Translations under genes and position numbers: made by a program
Shown here: positions 25,115 through 38,081 of the stretch, piece by piece
Position numbering within the stretch: the first letter of the stretch is position 1
How the letters are laid out: each line of letters starts with the position of its first letter
Assembly: GCF_905163445.1 (NCBI RefSeq)
Contig: NC_053184.1
Coordinates: 7,688,001 to 7,752,000 of the forward strand
Length of the DNA stretch: 64,000 nt
Direction: 5' to 3'
From: Pararge aegeria
Taxonomy: Eukaryota > Arthropoda > Insecta > Lepidoptera > Nymphalidae
The notes under the pieces: model-generated
Databases searched by the model: none
What the model was told of the DNA's origin: nothing
The model's input: the letters and a program-made list of their open reading frames with translations, nothing else

Positions 25115-28100
25115 ATTTAAAAAAAAACAACAGACTGCAGCCACCCAACCCAACTCGGGGAAGAATGGCGGGTCGGGGCAGCAATGGGTAACAGACTGAC
25201 TGATTCGATGCGTAATTATAAATAATTACGCATCGAATTAACCCAGTGCCAATGAACTTGGGTTGAACTGACCCGAGATAATTTAAAACGAATATTAATT
25301 TTTCACACATTACTGTATGGAACATACTACTTTGATGTTTATGTAGCTGGAGATAAAACTCCTTTTTCCCACTTCTCCTGAGTGTTTTACGGCCTCGAAA
25401 ATAAAAAAAAAGTTGTTTAGTCAAAAGAGGGAAATATGACTCAATGCTTTCATAGCATATGTATTTAATTGTAGTGCTAGTTTATACAGACACAAGAAGA
25501 CAACATATCCTAAAACAGTTAGACTCGCTCATGAAAAATAATAACAAATTCGCTGTTTTACATTTGCTACTGAAAAAGCCAATAAAATTATGATTTATTT
25601 ATTTTTATTTATTTAACTGTTTATTTGTACACCACAGTGAAGTTAGGAAAATAAAAAAACAAATTTATCGAATAAAGTGCTATTATCTTTGTTTTACATG
25701 TTAAATGAACCCTTTTTAAAATATATACTCATTAAAATGAAGACAAATTGTTTAATCAATTAAAAGTTTATCAATAAAACCCGGGTCATAAAGACCCGAC
25801 GTCATTGTCCTTTTAATTATTTTCATGTCATTGGCGCCAGGCTACATTAGCTTTTTCTGAAAGCTTAAAAAATACTAAAACTTATTTTTTCAACCGTTTA
25901 TTCAGGACAACAATATTGGCCAAGTTAAACAGGACTTATATTCCAGTTTCCCTTTCTACTAAGAATAAAGTTTGCGCTAGGAATGAGTGGGCATATGGTG
26001 GAATAACAGCAAATTCAACGGGTTTTAAACCTTCAAACTCTCGGAAGTCATTTCACACTTAAAATTGTTGAGCTAAGAACAATATGAGCATATTATATTC
26101 GAGCCAAATAAGTAAATAGATGAAACAATAGGCGTTTGTAGCCTTCTGAAAATGCATATCGGTAGCTGTTATTTTTAGTGATTTCGAAATTAGTAGTTAT
26201 TTATTAAATTTAATTTTTTATTATGAACAAAGATATTATAAAACAATAAGGTTATCGTAGGTCTATTATTCAGATTAAGGAAAAAAATATTGGTTTTCTA
26301 ATACATTCGCACAAAATGTGTCCTCATACGAAGAAAAGTCAATATTAACATTAAAAATTTATTAAGCACAGAAAATGAAGAACCTAGATTGAATATGCTT
26401 TAAAACAACTTATAAATTGATAAATTTAAATTATGTCGGCGAAACTTTTATATTACTTGTTCGGTATCGTAATGTTTTCTAATCTCAAACCATTACAGAC
26501 ATACTCTTACCAACAGAAGTTACCAACTGACATTCCCACCAGCACGACGTTGCCGTAATCGTAAACACTTAGGTACAATCGATGTTCCGTAATTTAATTC
26601 CGATCCAAGAGATCGTCTCAGAGGAATGTCCACGCAGAATTCCAGTTACAGTAACATTTACATATTTTTGATACTATCGCCGGGGAACATCTAAAACCTG
26701 TATAGATATAGCTAACATCAAAACGAGTGCATACATTTTACGTGAATAAAATTTAATACGGTAAAATTGTATCTCATACAATATGTTAGCATGTATAGCA
26801 CGCACCACGCAATTGAATTAAAAGACTTGTAGAGTTACTTACTTTAAGTTTTTATAAAGAACTAGAGTTTTCCAACAGTCTTTTATCTGAGTAATCAAGA
26901 GTATAGCAAACTGTCAAAAATGCGATGTTTGTTTTTTGATAGTCTAGATAGATAGATTTCGATGTTTTAAGCTTAAGTTTATTGGTTCCTACAAAACTAT
27001 ACCTACTATAAATATCTGAGTGTGTTCAAGGCAAAGTATCACATTAATAAAATAATTAATAGTTGAATTGCATCAGTGTTGACGTCTACTTGCACAGTTT
27101 TCCACAAGCCGTTAACAAATATTATTTAACTTACCGATTTTTTAGGTCTGAATTTGGCTCTCATTAAATTATCGTTTGAAAGCCTGTTTGACTGTGCATC
27201 ACTAGATACTTGGGTTTGATTCCCTAAAATTTTCGGTGTAGAGTTTTGTGGCTATAAATTCTCAATACAAATTAGGAGTTAAATAATTCCATGCCTTTGA
27301 AAGGTTCGCTAAGCCATCCAATTATCTTCAATGACATATGGATTATGATCGATAAAGCCTGCAACTCTAAGCTACAAATATTTCCCTTCTGTAAGATTAG
27401 AGACCTTTTAGAAGATAGTGCTGATGATGTAGTATTATTTTAAGTAATGCCCAAAGTTGGGAATAGATTAAACGTGTTCCGTATAAAAGTAGCCTTATAA
27501 AGTAATTTATTGTTAATTCTATTTACACTTTCTCGAGCAGCGCACTTATCTCGATCTCGGCAGTAATCGCAGCTAAATGGCTAATGTTTTTATTTGGTTG
27601 TACAAATTACAGTATCCGTTGCATAAAGCTCAGCGCCTTCATCGATAGAGGCTACCCTGATTTATATTTCATTGCGCATCAAGATGGTATATCGGATAGT
27701 GCAATATATTCTAGAGGTATCCGTTTGGATACATTTGACTCACTTATTTCCAGAGGTTCTCAATTGGTTGCAGTTTTTTAAGTACGATTATTATTAACAA
27801 ACTGTTGCCCGGGTTCTTTGTTATAGTTTTTTACAAATCCCGCGGGAACCATTTCTCTCCGTCCTTTAACTAGCTCTATGCCAAAAGCTCAAAACGCCAA
27901 CCCAAGTAGGACCCATAATCCGAAATGGGCCGGTAATGGGTTGAGAATGATATTATAGGTAGCCGGATAACCCGGAATGGCGTTCAAGATCTTCGCTGTA
28001 AAAGTCAGCATGTCGTTGACATTGATGAACACTGTAAGGTTTTAGACCGTGCGAAACGGACGCGTCCCGACGCAATCGAGGAATCGTTTTCGAGTATGGA

Positions 28101-29449
28101 AATATTTAAACATCGGAGTAAAATGGATCTTATTAACATAGCGTCAAAGCACAAATTTGCCTACAATAACTTACTAGCTTGGGCTTTGGCAGAACGTTTG
28201 GCAAACAGATGAAACGTACAGGATTTGCGACTCTAAAACGAGTCGTATTAGGTCCATTTTACACTGATGATATGGTTTAATTCACGAAACGGCTTCTCGA
28301 TTACAAGCCAGCAAATCTTGTATTAAGGCACAGTCCATAGCGGAAATCGAAATTAAATCACTGACACACTACGAGTACTTAGGCGTCTGACGCTGAGAGA
28401 ATATGCGCGACCTTGCGATTTTTTGATTACATGAACATAGTTTAGATCTCTTCTTATAACGAAATGGACTATATACGTTATCCCTAAATTTAACGTTCAA
28501 CTCCCGTTAAACAAAATAACTTTTGGACCACCCATAAATCAATATTTAGAAAAATAATTTTATATATAGAAACTGCTGCGTCTTTCTCATAAGTCGGTTA
28601 AAAAAATTCGCACCATTGCAGTAACAGATCTTAAGAGGGTTGTTACCGTTGAGATAATCCAATGTTTATATTAGCCCGAAGCTCGGATTGAGCCATTTCA
28701 TTTTACAAGTCAAATCTAGATAAACTCAGCGCCTCGCCTCCAAGTGCCTTATGGGCTCAGCTTCACGCTTTAATTTTATGTTACGCATGACATGTCTACT
28801 GCCTCGTATCTATAGATCTATAACTACAATAAAAGGGAGGTCGTGTCTGTGTATTGATTAAATCTTTACAGCCTATTTAGAGTTATAGATATAGAGGTGA
28901 AGAGTTATCATCAGCTTTTTTTATAAGAACAAAGTAGCCGTTTTGTTATATTCTACTTGAATAAATCCAGTCGCGGCTTTGCACGAGTACCTAAATTGCG
29001 AATGTTGCTGCGTGAAAGAAGGGACAAAACCTGAAAACTTTCGCTTTAGAAAATTGATAGGTTTCTCCGGGAAAAAAAAACCAGTGACAATCAGAAATAG
29101 CTGCTAGCTTCAAAAATATATTAAAAAATACATCATAATGCTAAAAACTGTCCGGTTATCGCTGATCGAATAAACTTTTAAATTAACAGCTGTTGTATAT
29201 CTTGTTTAACTTTGTTCTTCTTAGAGTTGGATGCGTTGCGAACCTTGCCGAACCTTACATAACTTGAAACTGAAGCTAACGTTTAAGGTTTAGAAATATA
29301 GTCTCAACACCTCACTATAAAGTAATAAAAATGTGTAGTGTCTAAAATGCATTCTATCTAGGCTTACTGGAATAAAAAAAAGATTGGTCTGTTTCTTTAA
29401 TTCAATATTTAATAATTGGTAATATTTTGTTATTGTACCTAATTCTAAA
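25115..29449. other. Long intergenic stretch
   Basis: A perfect palindrome lies at 25203-25238. 27200-27215 has a B-box-like GGGTTTGATTCCC in a SINE-like setting, and 27935-27962 resembles a family B tail. 26510-26660 and 27990-28240 are GC-richer and repeat-free; no function is assigned. Open frames are short. Confidence 0.4.
25203..25238. repeat. Perfect 17-bp palindrome, 2-base spacer
   Basis: ATTCGATGCGTAATTAT at 25203-25219 is followed, after AA, by its exact reverse complement at 25222-25238. Confidence 0.95.
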
Positions 29450-29575
29450 TAAATATTAGAAATGAGAAAGTTTGGATGGATGTTTGTTACTCAATCACGC
29501 CGAATCAGCTAATCGTACTTGTGTGAAATTTTGCACACAAGTCCGATTAGCTGAAAGATTATAGTCTGGAATAAA
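29450..29575 (+). mobile_element. Helitron 5' fragment containing a hairpin
   Basis: AAATATTAGAAATGAGAAAG, TTTGGATGGATGTTTGTTAC and TCAATCACGCCGAATCAGCT match the start of the element at 41134. The part after this folds back as a 20-base hairpin (29506-29553). Confidence 0.55.
29506..29553. repeat. 20-bp hairpin, one mismatch, 8-base loop
   Basis: CAGCTAATCGTACTTGTGTG pairs with CACACAAGTCCGATTAGCTG. Only one position fails to pair. Confidence 0.95.
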
Positions 29576-32068
29576 ATACAGGCTTGTTTTCATCCCGGAT
29601 GTATACAGTTCTCGTAGGAAATAATAAGTCTACTCTTCAAAGAGCAATATATTGACACGTGGTTTTGAATAGTGTTACTTGAGGGCTCAGAATCACAATC
29701 ACATCAAAAATTCCATGCGAATGAAGTGGCGACGAACAACTAGTACCAAATATCAGATAAAATATCTAAGCGAAGTCGTATGTTTTGAGATATCTCCTAG
29801 TTATATATCTGTTTCATTTCTTATGCAGTCGACAACACTCCATTTATATGCAAACATCGAAAATAACGAATACTCGTTATTTTTATTTTTATCGTCTTCA
29901 CACTGTTTCTGCGACGAATAATATATGTATCAATCAATCAAAACGTAAACAAAAAGGAAACCTTGGAATTGGCAGCTGCATTATATTAAACGATTACCTT
30001 TACCGGGTACTAATATACTTCTTTATCACATGTTAACATTAACAGTCACTTGATATCAAGAAATGATTAAGAAGGTGGGAAACCACTTGTATGGTATTAT
30101 GTCAACTCAGGACTATACTTACTCATCCTAAATGTATGAACACATGTAAAGCCCTTGTCCTACTGACAGAAGAAAGTCCAGGTTTAATGAGATTTCTAAA
30201 TTCTGCGATCTTGCGTTGCATGATTCCTACAGCGACTCTTTTGATGAATGTATGTAGTGCTACCAACTTTGCGGTTTCAAGTGATGGGATCTCACTGCAA
30301 ATTGCAGTCTGTTAAGCTAAGTATCCCGCCTACCCATTGTCACTTTAACTTCGCTAAGGCTATGTCTATTTCTTAGGTTCATCTAACGATTGCCTCATTT
30401 CTGAAGTGATCACTTACAGACATTCTTAACATTGGTCTCCCCATCACCGTGTAATAATTGACTTGGAGGTTTTTTTTTTATAATAACGTTGTTTTTAAGT
30501 TTTTTTTATAGTCGCTTCAATAATCAGAGTCTTCTGGCTTTTGTTTCCTAGATTCATATAATAATCATCTTATAATTTAATTTCTTCACCTTTTTGACAA
30601 TAGCTGGTCGCCATATTGATTTTTGACTACCTACTTTTACTTACATATACTTGTTTCTACTATAAACTGATAAACATGACATCCTTCTTTGCTTCGCGAA
30701 GTCAAATAAAAATCACGTATTCATCGGAGTAACGATTAAGAGTGTCGCACGCACGTTATCTCCTATATCAAGGAATAATAAAATAATTGCAGACGCGTAT
30801 GTATTTACAACTTTCCGGGAAACGAGTCTTGAAATTAAATAAAAATCATTGTCCATATTAAATACACATACCAACACGTACATAAAAAACCCTAAAAGGA
30901 AAAAAAAGCTTATAAATTAACAAATTTATGTTACTCTACTGGTTCTGATCGAACTTAACGTAGTCAATCTGTATACCAAATTTAAAAACTTTTAAACTGT
31001 GAATGTCACAGGTTTTTGCATTTTGTGCATACAAATAACTAAACAAAGTGTCCTAATATTCTTATTTTCATAAAGAAAATCGAGAATCGGACGACGTTTT
31101 AAGCCGCATGCCAGAGCTTTATCCGACAATGCCAAAATTTCTAAATTCAAATTCTTTAAATCTTGAACACACATCTTGAGAAAAGTTATTATCATAATTT
31201 TTACCTATCATGAAACATTAAAACTATAAAATATGAAGAAACTAAAGGCAGAAACGTATTGAATCAGTAGTCAGCAGTTCCGCTCAGTTTCAAACATTCG
31301 AGTCCTGATCTGTATCAAATCTACTTCTTAAATCTTGGCAACATTAATATTGCAACTGCAAAGAGATGATAAGACTATCCTCAACCTTAAAAGAATACTA
31401 ATAAAGTCTAGAATGTATTACTAATTGTAATAATATAACATTTGAATAAAAGTTTACGCACATGTTTTAATTTTTGCCCCTTGATCAGCATCGGATCTGG
31501 TTCTAAGTTTTACGATAATCGTATACAGTTCTTTGACGCTCAAGATGTATTTATGATTAGTATAATTTTTAGTAGCAGAACTTTATTTTTTCCCGCTGTT
31601 AAGAGCTATTAAAAATCCTATTTTTCCTCGTGTCTAGGGTTAGAGGCCGCTTTATACGTTTATGAATTGTTAGCACTCTATTTTAAGCCCTTACCGCAAA
31701 AAAGAAGTGTGATGAGTTTAATGAGTGTATCTTAGCGGTGTCATAACACCCAAAGCTGACATACTTGAAATGGTTCTTAGTTTTAATTTTTGAAGGTCTC
31801 TTTAGGCGTTTGATGATAATCTTGACAAAAGGTTCTTTTTAACTTTCACAGGTCCGATTTATTTGGAGTTTGGTGTATAAACTTTTGCTTTGGTATTATT
31901 TTCAAGATAGGGTAACCTTGAGCTGATGGGACAGCATTTATTAGCTTCAGAAACCCACAGTGGATATATTATGTTTGATCTCTTCAGGATGGTCCTAAAA
32001 CCTACTCAGTCTGTACAAGACTAAAGAGTCCGTTGTAATTTATATTGAACACATTACCAGGCTTTTTT
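29576..32068. other. Intergenic DNA
   Basis: AT-rich, with only short open frames (the longest are 80-83 codons near 29680-30036, without motifs). No repeat family was recognised. Confidence 0.5.
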
Positions 32069-32263
32069 AGGAGACAGGTCTCCTTTCAGAATAAGGAGCG
32101 CTGAGGCTGTATTCCACCACGCTAGCGAAGTGCGGATTGATATACTTAACATACCATTTCCAAACTCCGATAAAAGATACCTCCGAAAAGTTAGAAATGC
32201 GTGCATGCGATCGAACTGTGTACCCCAAAAGGGAGGTAGAAGCCTTACCCACTATTATATAAT
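32069..32263 (-). repeat. SINE family B, strongly divergent
   Basis: Reverse orientation: GGAGACAGGTCTCCTTTCAG, ACCACGCTAGCGAAGTGCGG, CCGAAAAGTTAGAAATGCGT and GCATGCGATCGAACTG follow the same order of motifs as the 43206 copy. Confidence 0.55.
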
Positions 32264-33933
32264 ATATATCCATATGATCGCCGGGGTAATGAACATTAAT
32301 CATTTTAAATATTGCTTAGGGTTACTGCAGATCGGTTAGATAAAAGGAGCAGCCGATTTTTGACGATAAAAAAATCACTGTGTAAACACGCTAGCTGTTC
32401 ACTGCGATATCACGTGTTAACTAAGGGTCGTAAAGTTATATTATACCGCATGTCAGTCGTGGATACCTAACTCATAGGTGTACACTGCCCTTCTAGCTTC
32501 TGCGCAGGGAGTAGAACCGCATACTACATTATCAAGCGCCTTAAATCAGATACGTGTTTTCATCTATATTTTTTACCTAAATAGGTGTCTCAATAACATA
32601 CTGTAAGAAGCAAGCTACATGCTTATAAAATTGGCCTTATTAAAAAATTGACTAATGGATTTCATTAATATTTTTAATCGTAGACAGAGGTTCTCTGATA
32701 TAGGATTTTATACTTTGTTTTATGTTCTCTAATAGTTTTAAAAAATTGTCTTGTTTTAATGTTTTCATCCGATCAAACACAAATATGCTTTTTACGACGG
32801 AAATGTGAAAATAAAACACGTTTCTTGGAAACCACGACCGTTTCTAAGGTGTTTTTAACAAATTAATAAATGTTGTATACTATGCAAAGCGTGCCATGAT
32901 GCAATTAGCTAGCAGAATAAAAAAAAAATCAATTCAATTATGTATTCAAATTTAATATATACTAACTACTAAAAATTCAAGTAAGCGCTCTCAAACCGTC
33001 TTCTCCGCCCAGAGGCAGCTGTGTGCTCACAGGACATGCTAAGATTATGTCCCCTCTCACATAAACACCACATAAGAGCCCACTGAGACAAGTCGTTGAT
33101 TCTTTTTGAAAAACTGTACTATAATAATATAAAAAAATAGTAAAGAAAATTGTCGCAACAGTAAAAGATTACGACATCTTACGGGTATAACTTTAATACT
33201 AACCTATTAACTGGTTTTTACAAGACGATACCTAAAATTCATCTCGAAGACGTTGTCGCATTATGCAAAATGTAGTCCCTGCGATTGCAAGTACAAGAAT
33301 GTGAGTCTTAAATAAATCGCAGTAATTCCCAGATATCAATGGTAATTTGTATGTATTAATTATACAAGGTACAACATGTTTGTATTAATACGATTCTCCT
33401 TTTTACTCACCTTACCGTTACAGATGCCACCTGTCAAAACTTGGTATGCAATCGCACAAAACTTTAAAATTTAAATTCCTTTAAACATAATATTGAATCG
33501 ATTATACTGTGTACTACAATGTTTATAACCTGTTAGTTAGGGCGTCGACAGAATAATTGTTACAATTAGCATAGAAATTAACATTATTTTAAAAATAAAT
33601 TGTTCAATGTATTGAGGTCTTTTTAATTTATTTTTAATAATCCCCCAAAATGTTTCTAACGTCTATCATAAAGGGGCTAAGGTTATTTTAAGCGGCTATT
33701 GTAGCACTTATAAGCCAAACTTTATAATAGTCAGGTCTTTACAGTTAATGAAGAGTATGCGAAGCGAAAATTAAAAGACGAAGACAAACAAATACCAAAA
33801 AAGTTAGCTGAAACATAATTATTATAAGATAATTTTGTATTGTAATGGCTTTATTATATTAACAAGTATATTATATATGAAGCCAAAAAAATAAATAAGG
33901 TATAATTTAAAAAAAATACGCTAATAGAATGGG
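32264..33933. other. Intergenic DNA
   Basis: No gene or RNA seen. A patch at about 32450-32530 is GC-richer but unassigned. Confidence 0.5.
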
Positions 33934-34181
33934 TAAATAAATAAATATACTACGACAATACACACATCGCCATCTTGCCCCAAAGTAAGCGTAGCCTGTG
34001 TTATGGGCACTGAGATAGCTGATGAATATTTTATGAATATAATAAATATATATACAGATAAACACCCAGACACTGAATAACTTTCATTTTCATCACACAA
34101 ACATTTTCCAGTTGTGGGAATCGAACCCATGGCCTTGGACTCAGAAAGCAGGGTTGCTGCCTACTGCGCCACTCGGCCGTC
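33934..34181 (-). repeat. SINE family A, copy 3
   Basis: Full length. Tail TAAATAAATA at the left, B box (reverse) at 34117-34127, and head ACTCGGCCGTC at the right. Confidence 0.9.
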
Positions 34182-34998
34182 TACAATAAAGGTCAGGTGC
34201 CCAAGAATTTAGCGGTCCTAATGGGTTGTAAGGTTTATCCTTTTGAGGTTTTTGGCACTTGGATCATTAGACGCATGTTTCAGGTCTGTGTCGCACTAAT
34301 AAGAATAATCGTTAAATGTATTCAAAGAAAACATTCAAATAATGTAGACTGTAATTTTAATAAAGTATTACTTCCTATTGAAATTAGTTAAAGCAATTAG
34401 AATAATAAGATTTCTATGTCAAACGACCATCCGAAATCTTTAACGCAAGCTCAGCAAGTACGTTGGTTGTAATATTTTTAGTTAGTTCGTGACGCTTTAA
34501 AATCATGGTTAATTCGTTGGCTAATATAAAGTAAAGACAAGGTAAGGGGGCACCAAGAAGGGGGCATAGACAGCTTATTGCAAGGGCAGATGTACACTGA
34601 CACCTGCCCTTCCACAGTTCGCCTCTCTCTTACCCACTCGTAAATTTCTTATCTAACGTCTCATTCTTTCAACTAGTTATGAATAATTAATTAAATTCAT
34701 ACCTAATCAAGCAAATAAATTTGATACTTTGAAATTTTCAAATTTGTAATCTTTCGGCTTCCTCTCTAAATCAAACTCGTCGGGAACATTAAAATGTATA
34801 CCTTTATGTAACTTTGGCTCCGTCAAATGTGTCTACATATTAATTAAGTTTAGCTTATATCAGGAAAACTGTGTTGTCATTGGGTATGTCTTTATGTCAT
34901 ACTTTGTCGGTATTACAAAAATTAAGAAGGTAATAACTCATACTCTGATGCCTCTGATATGCAGATGGAAATCTAGCAATTGTGATGACGTTCTGAGA
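34182..34998. other. Intergenic DNA with a small hairpin
   Basis: AAGGGCAG at 34582-34589 pairs with CTGCCCTT at 34604-34611, and a CACCTG E-box (34601-34606) overlaps the right arm. Nothing else was recognised. Confidence 0.45.
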
Positions 34999-35210
34999 AT
35001 CTTAAGGATACCCGTTTACATATTAAGGTCACGGTTTTTTTACAAGGAAGCCGTTTGTTTTCCTGGGATAAAAAGTACATATATCCTATGTTACTCTCCG
35101 TCTTTTCAACAAGCTCGATCACAAAAATCACGTTCATCGGTTGCTTAGTTAGGGCGTGAAGGAAGGACAAACAAACGAACACAGTTTCACTTTTATAATA
35201 TTAGTATGTA
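34999..35210 (-). mobile_element. Helitron 5' half
   Basis: On the minus strand: TACATACTAATATTATAAAA, GTTTGTTTGTCCTTCCTTCA, CGCCCTAACTAAGCAACCGA, then AACATAGGATATATGTACTT and TTTATCCCAGG. These are the standard 5' motifs of lepidopteran Helitrons. The CTAG end is missing. Confidence 0.7.
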
Positions 35211-36116
35211 TAAGATAACGGTAGCCAAGCTACGGACAGAACAAAAAAAAACTACGGTTACGATTTAACTCTATTACCACGAAAACACTACGATTTTAAC
35301 CGTGGCGTGTAGGAAGTATAGTACGCATAGTCAATAAAAATACATGATTTTACTATTGCTTTGATCTCAAGTATATACGCCAATCAGCTTGAAATCAGAT
35401 AAATTGACAGATTCTTTGCAGGTGGCTCCTACTATTTTAATTAAAAATTATGAAGCCATAAACGTAAATTTCATACAAGCTTGTAGCGTGCCGTGCGTGT
35501 ATCATAATACTTAATACTATATTAAAGAACTATATCTTTAAAAAATTAAATGTTATGGTAAAATCTGAAAGTCTTTTCAAATATTTCAGGGGTTATTTTA
35601 TTGTAGACGCTCTTGTTTCTTGGCAATTTTTTTTTATTTAAGGGTCGCAAAGTTATTTTATTTAAAACTAGATATTTTTAACAATTTTAAATTACGACTT
35701 AGGCCTTTCACATTACACGTGTACATTTTTAACTTAACTTTGTAAAACTCTGTAAAAATAATACCTCAATCATCTTAATCACTTCAATTCATTCAACTCT
35801 GAATGCAAATAAATAAACAATTTAACATTATAAGAAACAGCATAATTAATATTGTAATCATATTAAGTAACTCTAAAAGCCTTCTAACGTGTAAATGCAA
35901 ACTGATATAATACCCAAGTACAGGTTTGCAAACAATTCAGAACCAAGCACAACAATGTAGATAAAAATATTTTTTGTCGAATATTAAATGTCATTATCAA
36001 GCTTATTCAGATACGTTTGGTCAAACCTATGATTGCGAAAAATTTAAATATTACATGTTATAAGAAGCGGTAAAATAGTATTGTGATAATATTAAGTAAA
36101 CTCATACTAAAAAACT
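35211..36116. other. Intergenic DNA holding copies of a local repeat
   Basis: Contains two of the three units of the local repeat listed at 35785-36445. Otherwise AT-rich and unassigned. Confidence 0.5.
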
Positions 36117-36445
36117 TCATCATCATCATCGTATCCACCCATTACAGGCCTACTTAATTACGTAAAACGCACGTAACTAAAAAGTTAAAGGTGGGATTTA
36201 AAGTCGTCCCCCTAAAAGAGTATCACCGCTCCAAGCATTTTCAAATAGAGTCAATTATTGTGATTTCCTACCACTTATTGGTTTTGCGTGAATTCATTCA
36301 CCTCTGAATGCAAACAATTTACATATTTAACATTATAAGAAACGGTAAAAATAATATTGTAATCATGTTAAGTAAACACACACTAAAAGCCTTCCAACAA
36401 GTAAACGCAAACTTTTATAATACCAGAGTACAGGTTTGCGTAGTT
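35785..36445 (+). repeat. Local three-copy repeat
   Basis: A unit starting AATTCATTCA(A/C)CTCTGAA at about 35785-35935 recurs at 36291-36445, sharing AACATTATAAGAAAC, AATATTGTAATCAT, TAAAAGCCTTC and AGTACAGGTTTGC. A shorter middle copy lies at about 36056-36115. The unit occurs nowhere else in the window. Confidence 0.8.
36117..36233 (-). repeat. SINE family B, internally deleted
   Basis: CATCATCATCGTATCCACC at the left, then AACGCACGTAACTAAAAAGT and AGTATCACCGCTCC at the right. Both ends are present but most of the body is missing. Confidence 0.55.
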
Positions 36446-36610
36446 TTCAGACGACTCGGGCAGGTGCGGGCGCACACTTCTTTCATTAAAATTAATACCA
36501 ATGTCGCGTGTGCACATTCTTACTCGATAACGCCTCGCCATAATTAAGGTATGGTTTAAAACGAGCAAACCCGTCTGACGGCGACGCGCGCCCGCCACGC
36601 GCCTCTCGCT
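36430..36610. promoter_or_regulatory. GC-rich island with E-box, candidate regulatory element
   Basis: CpG-rich DNA at about 36450-36475 and 36560-36605 stands out from the AT-rich surroundings. It contains GCAGGTGCG (CAGGTG at 36462-36467). No repeat or coding signature was found, so it could be a promoter or enhancer. Confidence 0.3.
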
Positions 36611-36684
36611 AACATCGTTTAATAATGTTGTACACTGAAATGATTTTTTTTATATTGTTTCCTATAGTGCGTCAATTTATCTTC

Positions 36685-36842
36685 GGACCCAATATAAACA
36701 AGCAAATGACAAGTCTTTCGTCTAGTGATCAAAAACATTTTAGTCTTCTGTAAAAACAAAAATTAAATTCAGAAATTAATATTAATTTTAATGTTACCTT
36801 CACTAGACGACGCCTGTCATTTCTTTGTTTATATTTAGTCCG
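36685..36842. mobile_element. MITE-like inverted repeat
   Basis: Arms of about 40 bases: the left at 36685-36729 and the right at about 36800-36842 share AATATAAACAA, AAATGACA and CGTCTAGTGA with a few mismatches, around an AT-rich centre. The size and layout fit a short MITE or a long-stem hairpin. Confidence 0.6.
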
Positions 36843-37064
36843 CGAATAAACTATCCGCACTTTAGCTCATTGTATCTTTATATTTTTTAAGGTGTAAATG
36901 TTTAATACTTAATATGTAATTGTAACTCGACGAAGCATTATAGACATTTATACCTAATTCAAATTGTATAATTCGTTTAAAACTTTTAATGCAAATATAT
37001 CATTTCATTTCATAGCTGTGCCCCGCCTTTATATTTGTTAGGGTAGGGTATCGTTAACTTATCA

Positions 37065-37290
37065 TCACAATCAACGTCCCACAGCTGGGCATAAGTCTCA
37101 TCTTTTATATAGGTTTTTATTTTTAGAGAAAATTTCTCAATATATAAAAATAAATTAATACCTGTCTAGTACTGGTCTTATTCCGCTTGCATCCAACCAC
37201 TCCATGCGAATCGTTTGATGTAACTGTCCACCTATTCGGGGGCCAACGTTGTGTTTACCTATGCGGAGTCGCACCGGAGAACTCTAAGGC
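37065..37290 (-). pseudogene. RTE-type LINE C-terminal remnant, decayed
   Basis: On the minus strand GTTCTCCGGTGCGACTCCGC, then GTTGGCCCCCGAATAGGTGG and ACATCAAACGATTCGCATGG, follow the RTE tail seen at 1766, but with in-frame stops. The 3' part ends at ATCATCACAATCAACGTCCC. It is broken by an AT-rich insertion at about 37105-37165. Confidence 0.65.
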
Positions 37291-38081
37291 GATATTTTCC
37301 CTCATCGTTAAAGCTATAGATATTTTTATTTCGAAATTAAAGCCCGTATAACCCCGAAACTCACGAGATGTGCACCGAGGATCCAACTCGGTCCCCCAAG
37401 GGACGCTGGAGCTGAAACTACAAAGATATCACCGCTGCTTGTATCACGTGGTGCGATATTTTAATTATTAATTTTATAAGGTAGGAATCTGGTATGTCAT
37501 CTATGTACAAGTTGTAATCATAAACTTGCTATGTTCTGTACTGACTACTGGTAGGGTTGTGATTGCAACTAAAATATATATATATTTTTTTTTAATTAAT
37601 ATCATTAATCTATACCTTGTCACATAAACACTGTGTCATTTGAGATGAGGTGAGTTACATAGTTGTCGTTAATTGTTATACTCCTAGATAGACCAATAAA
37701 AAAAAAAGTTTCCCGAAGTGCCTCTATGATAAAATGTTATATTTATATTTCTCATACATTTACTCACGCAATTTGCAAAATGCGTGTTTTAAATGAGCGC
37801 AAACATTTACATTCAGTGTGCGTTGCGCATTATTGGGAATTTTCTTCGAACCTCATTTCTTCATATCAAGATTATATGACACAAAATATCGAGTTTGTTT
37901 ATTGGCAATCAGCATTCGACGTTATATTTATGCACCCTGTTTTTCATCCTGCTAATTCTGTGACGATCAATTTAACCCACTACAGTCAAGCAAAAAGAAA
38001 GAGTAGGTACTTATACAAAATTATCCGTCATTTACATATCTGATATTATTTTAATTTACTGATACCCATTCCTATCCCTAC
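37291..38081. other. Intergenic DNA with a 126-codon open frame
   Basis: The longest anonymous open frame of the window (37663-38043, +) lies here. It is rich in Ile, Tyr, His and Ser, has no domain or signal I recognise, and starts in a simple A-rich context. I treat it as chance. Confidence 0.4.

Noticed and set aside
24830..25424. Overlapping open frames on both strands
   Set aside because: They coincide with a tRNA-derived SINE (family A) and its flank; the similar peptides at 14195, 33921 and 59338 come from other copies of the same SINE.
37663..38043. 126-codon open frame on the + strand
   Set aside because: No recognisable domain, signal or repeat pattern, skewed Ile/Tyr/His/Ser composition as in AT-rich random DNA, and no splice or promoter context. 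Treated as chance.
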